A stretch of 64,000 nt of DNA from Dokdonia sp. Dokd-P16. Lineage in GTDB: Bacteria; Bacteroidota; Bacteroidia; Flavobacteriales; Flavobacteriaceae. The DNA lies in NCBI RefSeq assembly GCF_003095655.1, contig NZ_CP029151.1, forward strand, positions 3,161,001 through 3,225,000. The letters are read 5' to 3'. Position 1 is the first letter of the stretch. Each line of letters begins with the position of its first letter. Below the pieces are notes generated by a model. That model ran no database searches. It saw only the letters and a program-made list of their open reading frames with translations, and was not told the origin of the DNA. This document shows, one piece after another, positions 36,232 to 44,457 of the stretch. The position numbers and the translations under genes are program-made.

Positions 36232-38061
36232 ATGAAGTTATTTTTTAAAACATTAATGCCATTTGCAGTTGCTGCAATTGCGGCAACCACTTTACATTCT
36301 CAAGAGAATGATCAACCAATTTTTAAGGATGGAGAAGCACAGATAGTTCCTGCATTTGATACACCTTCTACTTGGATTCGCGAGGATTTATGGGTTGAAA
36401 CAGAATTTGACACAGATGGTGATGGCGAGCTAGATCGAATGCACGTAGATGTGACAAGACCTCTACAAACCGAAAGCGGACTGAAACTGCCCGTTATATA
36501 TGAAACAAGTCCATATTACTCCGGTGTAGCAGCAAATGATCCAAACTTATTTTATGATGTAAACCATGAAATAGGAGCTCAAGAAAAGCCAATAGCAAAC
36601 GGAGTTGTCGTACGAAGAGGAAAACGCCCAGTAATTTCAAATTCGCTCATTAAGACTTGGATTCCTAGGGGTTACATCGTGGTACACTCATCTTCTCCAG
36701 GAACTGGACTATCAGAAGGTTCTCCTACGGTAGGTGGTGATAATGAATCACTTGCGCCTAAAGCTGTTGTAGACTGGCTCAACGGTAGAGCAAAAGGCTA
36801 TAAAGAAATAGATAGTAAGGAAGAAGTAAGAGCATTCTGGTCTACGGGTAAAGTAGGAATGACAGGAACATCTTATAATGGAACACTTCCGCTCGCTGCA
36901 GCAACAACTGGAGTTGACGGTCTTGAAGCTATAATCCCTGTAGCTCCTAACACTTCATATTATCACTACTATAGATCAAATGGTTTAGTGCGCTCACCAG
37001 GAGGGTATCTTGGTGAAGATATCGATGTACTGTACAATTTTATTCATAGTGGAGACGAATCAAAAAGAGCATATGCCGATAGTCTTGTGCGGGATATCGA
37101 GCTTAAAAATGGTATGGACCGTGCAACAGGAGATTACAACGATTTCTGGGCAGGAAGAGATTATCTTAATGATATGAAACCAATGAAAGCCGCACTACTC
37201 ATGTCACATGGTTTTAACGACTGGAACGTGATGCCTGAGCATAGCTACCGCATTTATAAGAGAGCTCAAGAAATGGGAATCCCTAGTCAGATTTTTTATC
37301 ATCAGAATGGTCATGGAGGTCCGCCACCTATGAAAATGATGAACAGATGGTTTACAAAATATTTACACGGAATAGATAATGGTGTTGAAAATGATCCTAA
37401 AGCACAAATCGTTAGAGAAAACGACGCTAGAGATCAACCTACACCTTATAAAAACTATCCAAACCCACAAGCAGAGGATATAACATTATACTTAGGAAAA
37501 AGTACAGATGGAGCTGGAACATTATCTATTCAAAAAGCAAAGAAATCACCTAAGGAAACACTTGTAGATGATGCTACTGTGAGCGCTAAAGATATGATGA
37601 AAGCTTCTACCTCTCAAAACAGATTATTGTACCTCACCCCTACTCTTAAGGATGAATTACATATTTCTGGAACACCTAAAGTGACTATTAGTGTATCTAG
37701 TAGTAAGGAAGCAGCCAACTTAAGCGTCTACTTGGTTTCATTACCTTATGATGAAGGAAAAGGGATTAAGATTACAGATAATCTCATCACTCGTGGATGG
37801 GCAGATCCTCAAAATCATGCCTCCATACGTAAGAGCGAGCCTCTTAAGAAAGGTGAGTTTTATGAAGTGACATTTGACTTAATGCCAGATGATCAGATTA
37901 TAAGAAAAGGACAGCAAATAGGCTTGATGATTTTTTCTAGTGATAGCGAGTTTACAGTACTTCCAAAGCCTGGAACTGAGCTTACTGTAGATCTATCAAA
38001 AACCAAAATTACACTACCCGTTGTAGGTGGAGAAACGGCGTTCAGCAACACGATTAATTAA
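36232..38061 (+). CDS. Xaa-Pro dipeptidyl-peptidase-like hydrolase, S15 family, secreted
   Basis: 609 residues. N-terminal signal peptide (to about ATTLHSQ), an alpha/beta-hydrolase core with nucleophile GMTGTSYNGTLPLAA, PVAPNTSYYHYYRSNG, and HGFNDWNVMPEHS and HQNGHGGPP supplying the acid and His, then a jelly-roll C-terminal domain (CocE/NonD type). It probably releases Xaa-Pro dipeptides outside the cytoplasm. Located between the two M20 paralogues, with gaps of 14 and 17 bp, so the three form an operon. Confidence 0.87.
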   Translation: MKLFFKTLMPFAVAAIAATTLHSQENDQPIFKDGEAQIVPAFDTPSTWIREDLWVETEFDTDGDGELDRMHVDVTRPLQTESGLKLPVIYETSPYYSGVAANDPNLFYDVNHEIGAQEKPIANGVVVRRGKRPVISNSLIKTWIPRGYIVVHSSSPGTGLSEGSPTVGGDNESLAPKAVVDWLNGRAKGYKEIDSKEEVRAFWSTGKVGMTGTSYNGTLPLAAATTGVDGLEAIIPVAPNTSYYHYYRSNGLVRSPGGYLGEDIDVLYNFIHSGDESKRAYADSLVRDIELKNGMDRATGDYNDFWAGRDYLNDMKPMKAALLMSHGFNDWNVMPEHSYRIYKRAQEMGIPSQIFYHQNGHGGPPPMKMMNRWFTKYLHGIDNGVENDPKAQIVRENDARDQPTPYKNYPNPQAEDITLYLGKSTDGAGTLSIQKAKKSPKETLVDDATVSAKDMMKASTSQNRLLYLTPTLKDELHISGTPKVTISVSSSKEAANLSVYLVSLPYDEGKGIKITDNLITRGWADPQNHASIRKSEPLKKGEFYEVTFDLMPDDQIIRKGQQIGLMIFSSDSEFTVLPKPGTELTVDLSKTKITLPVVGGETAFSNTIN

Positions 38062-38078
38062 TAATAGCATTATCATAA

Positions 38079-39356
38079 ATGAAGTATACAACAACCTTAC
38101 TATTTACTAGTGTCTTACTGTTTACCGCTTTCGCGAAAGCGCAATCAAATCTAGATAAGGAAATTACAACTATAGAATCAAAAGTCATCGAGTGGCGTAG
38201 AGATTTTCATCAAAATCCTGAATTAGGAAATCGTGAATTCAATACTGCTGATAAAATTGCAAAACACCTTAAATCCTTGGGCATTAAAGTGCAGACAGGA
38301 GTTGCAAAAACTGGAGTTGTAGGAATTCTTGAAGGAAAACGCAAAGGAAAAGTAGTTGCTTTACGAGCAGATATAGATGCTTTACCAGTAAAAGAACGTG
38401 CAGATTTACCGTTTAAATCTACAGCGATGGGTGAATACCAAGGTAATCCTGTACCTGTAATGCACGCTTGTGGGCATGACACACATATTGCAATACTTAT
38501 GGGTGTTGCAGAAGTACTTGCAAAAAACAATGATTTTGCAGGAACGGTTAAATTCATTTTTCAACCAGCTGAGGAAGGCGCACCTCCGGGAGAAGAAGGT
38601 GGTGCAGAGTTGATGGTAAAAGAAAATGTTCTTAAAAACCCTGATGTGGATGCCATTTTTGGACTTCACATAGGTTCTGGTCAAGATGTAAATACCATCG
38701 CCTATAAACCAGGCGGAATTATGGCAGCTTCCCAAAGTTTTGAAATCCATGTAAAGGGAAAGCAAAGTCATGGTTCTACACCGTGGACAAGTCGTGATCC
38801 AATCATGGCAGTAGTAAAAATTATAGATGGACTACAAACAATAATTTCTAGAGAAATCCCACTTACAGAAGAAGCGGCTGTGCTATCTATAGGACAAATT
38901 AACGCAGGTGTGCGAAGTAATATTATCCCAGAAGAAGTACATATAGTAGGTACATTACGTACGCTAGACTATGATATGCAAGCTTTTATAAATCAGCGTA
39001 TGAAGGAGATGATTCCGGCTATTGCTGCTGCATATCGTACAGAAGCTACGCTTACTATTCCTGAGGGCTACCCTATCACCTATAATGATGTATCACTTAC
39101 GGCACAAATGCTTCCATCACTTGAGAAAGCTGCTGGTAAGGATAATGTCTATGTAATAAAAGCCATTACAGGTGCCGAAGATTTTTCATTCTTTCAAAAA
39201 GAAGTTCCTGGGCTTTATTTCTTCTTAGGAGGTAAAACACCAGGTACTACAGAGGCTTTTCCTCATCATACACCTGATTTCTTTATTGATGAAAGTGGAA
39301 TGCTGTTAGGAGTTAAAACATTTGTCCAACTTACACATGACTATTTAGGGCAATAG
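38079..39356 (+). CDS. M20-family amidohydrolase, secreted (paralogue 2)
   Basis: 425 residues, the same length as paralogue 1 and nearly colinear with it: WRRDFHQNPELGNREF, HACGHDTHIAIL, PAEEGAPPGEEGG, GLHIGSG and FPHHTPDF are kept. The signal peptide also ends TAFAKAQ and carries a palindromic repeat at the same place. A tandem duplication separated by the S15 gene is the simplest explanation. The two differ most in the lid domain (residues 190-290), so substrate ranges may differ. Confidence 0.88.
   Translation: MKYTTTLLFTSVLLFTAFAKAQSNLDKEITTIESKVIEWRRDFHQNPELGNREFNTADKIAKHLKSLGIKVQTGVAKTGVVGILEGKRKGKVVALRADIDALPVKERADLPFKSTAMGEYQGNPVPVMHACGHDTHIAILMGVAEVLAKNNDFAGTVKFIFQPAEEGAPPGEEGGAELMVKENVLKNPDVDAIFGLHIGSGQDVNTIAYKPGGIMAASQSFEIHVKGKQSHGSTPWTSRDPIMAVVKIIDGLQTIISREIPLTEEAAVLSIGQINAGVRSNIIPEEVHIVGTLRTLDYDMQAFINQRMKEMIPAIAAAYRTEATLTIPEGYPITYNDVSLTAQMLPSLEKAAGKDNVYVIKAITGAEDFSFFQKEVPGLYFFLGGKTPGTTEAFPHHTPDFFIDESGMLLGVKTFVQLTHDYLGQ
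38126..38141. repeat. TTTCGCGAAA palindrome, copy 14 (in signal peptide)
   Basis: Perfect 16-bp palindrome in frame as A-F-A-K-A at the signal-peptide end of the second M20 gene. Confidence 0.95.
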
Positions 39357-39390
39357 CCCCTACTCCATCATTACGGTAAAGATTATATTA

Positions 39391-39427
39391 ACGACAGTTA
39401 ACCAATGTGTTAACTGTCGTTTTTTTA
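39391..39427 (+). terminator. Rho-independent terminator
   Basis: 10-bp perfect stem ACGACAGTTA (39391-39400) and TAACTGTCGT (39411-39420) plus T-run, ending the peptidase operon. Confidence 0.88.
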
Positions 39428-39444
39428 TGTAAAAAATTAATGAA

Positions 39445-39504
39445 AACTACAAATGTCGTTCATTAACTATAAAAATAGTTGTGTAACTATAATTTTCGTT
39501 GTAA
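39445..39504 (+). promoter_or_regulatory. Three tandem BlaI-type operator dyads, 20-bp pitch
   Basis: AACTACAAATGTCGTT (39445), AACTATAAAAATAGTT (39465) and AACTATAATTTTCGTT (39485) begin exactly 20 bp apart, each a 16-bp dyad AACnAnAA..TTnTnGTT. The first contains TACA-AA-TGT, the core of BlaI/MecI operators (TACAnnTGTA). The second overlaps the -33 box and the third lies between -33 and -7, so binding would block transcription of the downstream blaI-like gene. Confidence 0.7.
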
Positions 39505-39509
39505 GTTTG
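39479..39509 (+). promoter_or_regulatory. Promoter of the BlaI/BlaR-like operon, TTG-N20-TAAGTTTG
   Basis: -33 TTG (39479-39481) and exact -7 TAAGTTTG (39502-39509), 32 bp before the ATG at 39542. The -33 box is inside the second operator dyad. Confidence 0.7.
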
Positions 39510-39541
39510 AATTATCAATCATTAGATAATCAATTGTATAC

Positions 39542-39895
39542 ATGGAAAAACTAACAAACAAAGAAGAAGAAGTGATGCACGCACTATGGAAGTTAGAGCG
39601 CGCTTTTGTTAAAGAAGTGGTTGCTAGCTTACCAGAAGGTAATCATTACAATACCATATCTACAATTGTGCGCAACCTCGCAGATAAAGGATATGTGGAC
39701 TACCAAGCGTTTGGAAAGACCCATCAATATTTTCCTGTGGTATCTCTTCAGGCTTATAGAAAAGAATTTATGGAAACTACGAGTCAAAAGTTTTTTGGAA
39801 ACTCTTATAAAAATATGGTGTCATTTTTTGCCAAAGAAGAAAAGATCTCTGCAGATGAGCTTAGGGAAATCTTAGCAATCATAGAAAAAAAATAA
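39542..39895 (+). CDS. BlaI/MecI/CopY-family transcriptional repressor
   Basis: 117 residues. Winged-helix of the penicillinase-repressor family: LTNKEEEVMHALWKLERAFVKEV, NTISTIVRNLADKGYVDYQAFGKTHQYFPVV and a C-terminal dimerisation helix region EFMETTSQKFF. Such repressors bind TACAnnTGTA dyads as dimers and are removed when the partner M56 peptidase is activated. Three matching dyads lie in its own promoter, implying autoregulation. Three bases separate it from the peptidase gene. Confidence 0.9.
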   Translation: MEKLTNKEEEVMHALWKLERAFVKEVVASLPEGNHYNTISTIVRNLADKGYVDYQAFGKTHQYFPVVSLQAYRKEFMETTSQKFFGNSYKNMVSFFAKEEKISADELREILAIIEKK

Positions 39896-39898
39896 CTT

Positions 39899-42358
39899 AT
39901 GGAAATCCTTATTTTAATAGCAAGAAGTATTGGAATTCTATCCTTGTTTTATGTGATATACATTTCCATCTTGCACAAAAACACGCTCTTTACAGCAAAC
40001 AGGCATTTTCTCATTGCTGGTATCATTGCAGCGCTCACGCTACCTTTTTTAGAATTTACTCAAGTTACAGAAATCGTATTGCCTTCACAGCCAGTTTTTG
40101 ATACTGCAAATGTAGTTCCATTATCGCAAGTTGAATATCTTCCTACGGTAACCACAGCAGAGGTGCCAACAATTGATTGGTGGCAAATTGCATTGCTTAT
40201 ATATATTGTAGGCGTTATAGTCATGTGTATTAGATTAGGTGTGCAACTATTCTCCCTTAAAAATCTCATTTCTTCCGGAACTGTGGTACAAAGGAATGCA
40301 TACACTTATGTTACTGTCACGAATAATATAGCACCCTTTTCCTTCTTCTCGTATATCGTATATAATCCCGAGCTTCATACGATAGAAGAACTCGAGATGA
40401 TATTAGCTCACGAGCAAATTCATGCAGGACAACGCCATTCCATAGATATTCTCATCACGCAAATTATATTGGCATTGCACTGGTGCAATCCGCTAGCGTG
40501 GTTGTATAAGCAGAGTCTAGAACAGAACTTAGAATACATTGCAGATGCTCATGCTATCCAGCACATTAATAATCCGCAGCAATATCAACGTTCACTAGTT
40601 AAGGTTTCATCTCCCTCCATTCGACCAGCGCTTACTAATAAATTTTATCAATCATTCATCAAAAAACGAATCGTTATGCTCAACACACCACAATCAGGTA
40701 AACACCATCTTTGGAAACTGGGATTAATCATCCCGCTCGTCTCTTTCTTTCTATATTCTTTTAATGTAAAAGAAGTAGTCACTTATGTTGAAGAGGATAA
40801 TACCGTTTTCGCGAAAGCGGAAACAACTAAAAACCCGACTAATAAAGGAAGAGATGTCTTCTTTATAGATCGTGAAACCACAAATGACAAACTAGACAGA
40901 ATAGAAAAGTATGTCACAGACCATTGGAAAGAAGTCGCAATCAAATTTTCAAAAAGAAGCTTTACATCCGAAAATGACTTGTCAGCGTTTACGTTGCAGG
41001 TACAATTTGACGAGAACGAAGGTTTTGTAAATAAGCTTTCTTTTAATTCTAAAGAAATTAACCAGTGGGATGGCTATAGCCTTATGGTTAATACCGAAAA
41101 GGAGATTGTAATCATGGAGCAAAAAGATGGCACATTTATAAACATCACTCCAAACAAGACAACAATTACAGACGATAAAATAACAGCAGCAGAAGAAGAT
41201 AATATTACTAATGAAGCCCTAGGTTCTAACCCCGTAATAGTCGTTAATAATAACATCGTAAGAGATGAAAATAGAAAAAAGAGTTTTACTGCTGATAGTA
41301 TCACAACGCTCACTCCTACACAAGCTGTCAAGAAATATGGTACTAAGGCTCAAGACGGCGCTCTTATTGTACATAACAGTCCCAAGGCAGACACCACACG
41401 AGTAGTATCGCGTATAGTACAAGAAACTTATAGCTATATTATTACCAAAAATACAACGGATAATGAGATTGATGCGCTCATTAAGGTAATGAGAGAAAAG
41501 CACAAGGCTACTCTGAAGGTAAGTGGCATTAAGAGAAATAGAAATCTAGAAATAGAAAAAATTTCGGTCAATCTTAAAGATGAGAATGGGAATAATAAGA
41601 ATTACACTTTAAAGAGCTCTAATCCTATCAGCGACATTTATATATATCGCAATGCTGACGGTAGTACAGGCATGGGAAATGTCAATATGGAGAACAATAC
41701 TGGAGATACATATGACAACAGGAGAGTTAGCTTAGAAGAACGACGCAACTCAATGATAACTAGCAGAGACAGTATGCATAAAAATATGGAAGCACGCAAG
41801 CAAGACATGCTCGCTCGTATGGAAGGGCGTAGAAGTCTAAAAGGAAGAGCTCAAGTAGACTCTATGAGGCAAAATATGCTATCACGACGTGATAGTATGA
41901 AAATGCAAATGAAAGAGCGACGTGATAGTTCAAAAAGCGATAGGGAAAATTATAAAAATAGCAGACAACAAAGAGTGGGCTACTTAACACTTGATGATAA
42001 AACTTACTACTTTGTGGTTAGCCCTGAAGGGTCCAAGATTTTCTATGATCGTTGGGGAAAACAAATAAATGAAGATAATCCACTCTATAAAAAGCTTTTG
42101 AAAAAAGGTTACTTTACAGTAGATGACAAGAGCAAAGACGAAGTAATGAATATGGTACCTAAGGATGGGATTATTAAAACTGGCTCCTCTGATAAACCTA
42201 TTATCTATATCAATGGAAAGTTACTTACTTCAGGAAATTTTGAGAATTTAGATCCAAATGATATTGTAAGCTTGTCAGTTGTCAATGGTGAAAAAGCAAT
42301 TGAACTCTATGGACAGGCAGGAAAAAACGGAGTAATACTCGTTAAAACCAAAGATTAA
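39899..42358 (+). CDS. BlaR1-like M56 metallopeptidase with TonB-plug-like ends
   Basis: 819 residues. Two N-terminal TM segments, a third near residue 95, then the M56 zinc motif H171-EQIH-175 and LEYIADAHA, then TM4 (LGLIIPLVSFFLYSF) near 270. The periplasmic part holds two plug-like segments, TPTQAVKKYGTKAQDGALIV near 470 and LYGQAGKNGVILVKTKD at the C-terminus, and a Met/Arg/Asp-rich charged repeat (RDSM.., residues about 610-690). It probably senses an envelope signal and cleaves the BlaI-like repressor. A repeat copy is in frame (VFAKAE). Confidence 0.85.
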   Translation: MEILILIARSIGILSLFYVIYISILHKNTLFTANRHFLIAGIIAALTLPFLEFTQVTEIVLPSQPVFDTANVVPLSQVEYLPTVTTAEVPTIDWWQIALLIYIVGVIVMCIRLGVQLFSLKNLISSGTVVQRNAYTYVTVTNNIAPFSFFSYIVYNPELHTIEELEMILAHEQIHAGQRHSIDILITQIILALHWCNPLAWLYKQSLEQNLEYIADAHAIQHINNPQQYQRSLVKVSSPSIRPALTNKFYQSFIKKRIVMLNTPQSGKHHLWKLGLIIPLVSFFLYSFNVKEVVTYVEEDNTVFAKAETTKNPTNKGRDVFFIDRETTNDKLDRIEKYVTDHWKEVAIKFSKRSFTSENDLSAFTLQVQFDENEGFVNKLSFNSKEINQWDGYSLMVNTEKEIVIMEQKDGTFINITPNKTTITDDKITAAEEDNITNEALGSNPVIVVNNNIVRDENRKKSFTADSITTLTPTQAVKKYGTKAQDGALIVHNSPKADTTRVVSRIVQETYSYIITKNTTDNEIDALIKVMREKHKATLKVSGIKRNRNLEIEKISVNLKDENGNNKNYTLKSSNPISDIYIYRNADGSTGMGNVNMENNTGDTYDNRRVSLEERRNSMITSRDSMHKNMEARKQDMLARMEGRRSLKGRAQVDSMRQNMLSRRDSMKMQMKERRDSSKSDRENYKNSRQQRVGYLTLDDKTYYFVVSPEGSKIFYDRWGKQINEDNPLYKKLLKKGYFTVDDKSKDEVMNMVPKDGIIKTGSSDKPIIYINGKLLTSGNFENLDPNDIVSLSVVNGEKAIELYGQAGKNGVILVKTKD
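40807..40819. repeat. TTTCGCGAAA palindrome, copy 15 (in CDS)
   Basis: TTTCGCGAAAGCG in frame as V-F-A-K-A, just after TM4 of the BlaR-like protein. Confidence 0.9.
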
Positions 42359-42376
42359 TTAAACTCATAATATTTT

Positions 42377-42413
42377 AAAAGTCCGCTTTCAATCAGAAAG
42401 CGGACTTTTTTTA
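42377..42413 (+). terminator. Rho-independent terminator
   Basis: 10-bp stem GTCCGCTTTC (42381-42390), loop AATCA, GAAAGCGGAC (42396-42405) then T-run; ends the BlaI/BlaR-like operon. Confidence 0.9.
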
Positions 42414-42759
42414 TGCGCTGTTTTTTTCCAACTACCACTTGTGAAAATTCACTCCAAAATGATGGAATCGGATTAATACGGTTAAAATGAGTCATAATTT
42501 CTCTACAAAAATTTTAATCTGCTCATAAAGTCCCTACAGAACTAACACAATGAATGGTTAATAGTATTTAGACTAACATATATTAACCAACTTGAAGACA
42601 TCGGGATTACATATTTTAATCAATTACATTATTGTAGTTATAATATTCACGTTAATTTCATTAAAAACTTCTTTTCAATTTGTTTTACTGCGCTCAAGGT
42701 GACTTCTTTGCTTCATCAATAACAAACAACGTATCTAGTAACAATCAAAAACATCTATT
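42414..42759. other. AT-rich gene-free stretch upstream of two tiny ORFs
   Basis: No ORF with coding character on either strand. It holds an inverted repeat GGTTAATA (42556-42563) / TATTAACC (42581-42588) and, near 42706, a near-match to the -7 element (TTCTTTG). These could drive the tiny ORFs downstream; otherwise I see nothing in it. Confidence 0.5.
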
Positions 42760-42843
42760 ATGAAAACGCAAGTAAACAACAAGCCGCAAGTAAAAAACAA
42801 ACAAAGTATTAGGAATCTATACCATCTTCATGGTGAGCCTTAG
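42760..42843 (+). CDS. Tiny basic ORF, 27 aa
   Basis: ATG 42760 to TAG 42841-42843. A basic, hydrophilic peptide starting MKTQVNNKPQVKNKQ. Its only support is a possible promoter upstream and its position as first ORF of a gene-poor stretch. It could be a leader peptide or chance. Confidence 0.3.
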   Translation: MKTQVNNKPQVKNKQSIRNLYHLHGEP

Positions 42844-42953
42844 TATCTCTTATATAGTAACCACATTCTTGCATTTAGGAAACTAATCACTCCAACATTC
42901 ATCAATCATAAATCATCAATCAATTTTTACTAATCAATCAAAAACTATCAATC

Positions 42954-42998
42954 ATGATCCAAATTATCATCACTGCACTAGAACTTATCTTCGGATAA
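42954..42998 (+). CDS. Tiny hydrophobic ORF, 14 aa
   Basis: ATG 42954 to TAA 42996-42998, encoding MIQIIITALELIFG, almost entirely hydrophobic. It is preceded by an unusual leader made of repeated AATCA/ATCAATCA words (about 42889-42953). It could be a small membrane peptide, a leader, or chance. Confidence 0.3.
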   Translation: MIQIIITALELIFG

Positions 42999-43074
42999 AC
43001 ATTTGACCTCTTCACACCGCCGAGTTAAGGCCTGCTCTGTGTGTGTTTTTATAAAACTTACTTTAGATATAGCA

Positions 43075-43090
43075 CGTTTTCGCGAAGGCG
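43075..43090. repeat. Degenerate TTTCGCGAAA palindrome
   Basis: CGTTTTCGCGAAGGCG, two changes from the consensus, upstream of the 43205 lipoprotein. Confidence 0.6.
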
Positions 43091-43151
43091 TACTAATCAC
43101 ATCCAACCAATTCTTTCCAGTAGTATATTTTCAGCTACATTTGGGCTTTTA

Positions 43152-43159
43152 TAATTTTG
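43152..43159 (+). promoter_or_regulatory. -7 element TAATTTTG of the lipoprotein gene
   Basis: Exact TAnnTTTG 45 bp before the ATG at 43205; it also shows that an upstream in-frame TTG at 43157 is not the start. Confidence 0.5.
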
Positions 43160-43204
43160 GCACGCTCGTTGGAGTTGTCATCACCAATCAATACCCATTG
43201 TACG

Positions 43205-44389
43205 ATGAAAAATGTATTTCTCGCAATCCTTACTACCGTATTTGTAGTAAGCTGCAATTCGGTAAAAAAGACTGCTGCAACACTTAACAGTGGTAATTAT
43301 GATGATGCCATCGCCATCACTCTTAAGAAATTGCAACGCAATCCAGACAAAAAGAATAAGCAAGACTTCGTGCTTCTCCTTGAAGATGCCTTTGCAAAAG
43401 CATCTGCTCGCGATGCAGATCGTATTTCATTTCTCGTAAAAGAAAATCAGGAAGCAAATCTTGAAGAAATATATGAGACTTATGTATCGTTACAAAGACG
43501 TCAAGATCGTATAAGACCTATCTTACCTTTGCAGGTAATTGATGAGAATAGAACTGCTCGTTTTGACTTTGTAAACTATACAGACAAACTTATATCTTCT
43601 AAAGAAAAGCTAGCTGCTTCGTTATATAACAGTAGCCTTGATGCTATTATCACAGCATCTTCAAAAGTGGATTATCGTAATATTTATGATGATCTAGCAT
43701 ATTTAAATACGCTTAAACCAGGTTATAAAGACATCAAAAACGTGATGGAATCTGTACATCTTAAAGGGACAGACTTTGTTGCCGTGACTTTATTTAATGA
43801 TAGCAATATAGCGTTACCAGTACGATTAGAAAACAAGTTGTTAGATTTCTCTACCTATGGCCTTAACGATTTCTGGACCGTGTATCATAGCAATCCGCTT
43901 AATGATGTATCCTACGACTATAATATGGAAGTTGCTTTTACAGAGATTAATATTTCACCAGAGCGCATTAAAGAAAGAGAGGTGCAACAAGAAAAACTCA
44001 TTAAAGATGGAACCATCGTTTTAAAAGATGAAGATGGTAATGTGGTTTATGATGATGAGGGTGAGAAGGTTCTGGTAGACAATATGATTACGGTACGTTG
44101 CACGTACTTTGAGTTTATCCAAAACAAAGCGGTAAATGTAGTAGGCCGTGTGCGCTATTCTGATGGCAACACAAATCAGGTTCTACAATCGCTTCCACTA
44201 GCATCTGAGTTTATTTTTGATCACAGATATGCCACTTATAGAGGTGATAGAAGAGCACTAGAAGATGAGCTTTATGAGCGTACTCGCAATAGAGCAGTCC
44301 CGTTTCCTACTAATGAGCAAATGGTGTACGACGCTGGTGAAGACCTCAAAAATCGTATAAAAGACATTATTTTAAGAAATAACAACTAG
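43205..44389 (+). CDS. Lipoprotein of unknown function, 394 aa
   Basis: Lipobox in LTTVFVVSCNSVK. The N-terminal part is helical and repeat-like (SGNYDDAIAITLKKLQRNPDKK, TPR-like). A mostly beta C-terminal part contains DEDGNVVYDDEGEKVLVDN and VRCTYFEFIQNKAVNVVGRVRYSD. It probably resides in the outer membrane or periplasm. I do not recognise a family. DAFAKAS near residue 60 resembles the repeat-encoded peptide but the DNA there is unrelated. Confidence 0.7.
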   Translation: MKNVFLAILTTVFVVSCNSVKKTAATLNSGNYDDAIAITLKKLQRNPDKKNKQDFVLLLEDAFAKASARDADRISFLVKENQEANLEEIYETYVSLQRRQDRIRPILPLQVIDENRTARFDFVNYTDKLISSKEKLAASLYNSSLDAIITASSKVDYRNIYDDLAYLNTLKPGYKDIKNVMESVHLKGTDFVAVTLFNDSNIALPVRLENKLLDFSTYGLNDFWTVYHSNPLNDVSYDYNMEVAFTEINISPERIKEREVQQEKLIKDGTIVLKDEDGNVVYDDEGEKVLVDNMITVRCTYFEFIQNKAVNVVGRVRYSDGNTNQVLQSLPLASEFIFDHRYATYRGDRRALEDELYERTRNRAVPFPTNEQMVYDAGEDLKNRIKDIILRNNN

Positions 44390-44403
44390 TCTTTAAAAAT
44401 AGA

Positions 44404-44440
44404 TAAAAGCCGTAACGCTATGCGTTACGGCTTTGTTTTT
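44404..44440 (+). terminator. Rho-independent terminator
   Basis: 13-bp perfect stem AAAGCCGTAACGC (44406-44418) with GCGTTACGGCTTT (44422-44434), triloop TAT, T-run. It sits immediately before the next gene's promoter. Confidence 0.9.
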
Positions 44441-44444
44441 TAGC

Positions 44445-44452
44445 TACTTTTG
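44445..44452 (+). promoter_or_regulatory. -7 element TACTTTTG of the 49-aa gene
   Basis: Exact TAnnTTTG five bases before the ATG at 44458; it follows the upstream terminator directly and implies a leaderless mRNA. Confidence 0.5.
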
Positions 44453-44457
44453 ACGGT

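Noticed and set aside
43003-43287. 94-aa ORF on the plus strand upstream of the 43205 lipoprotein
   Set aside because: It overlaps the real lipoprotein start in another frame, contains the degenerate palindrome and promoter element, and has no protein-like features.
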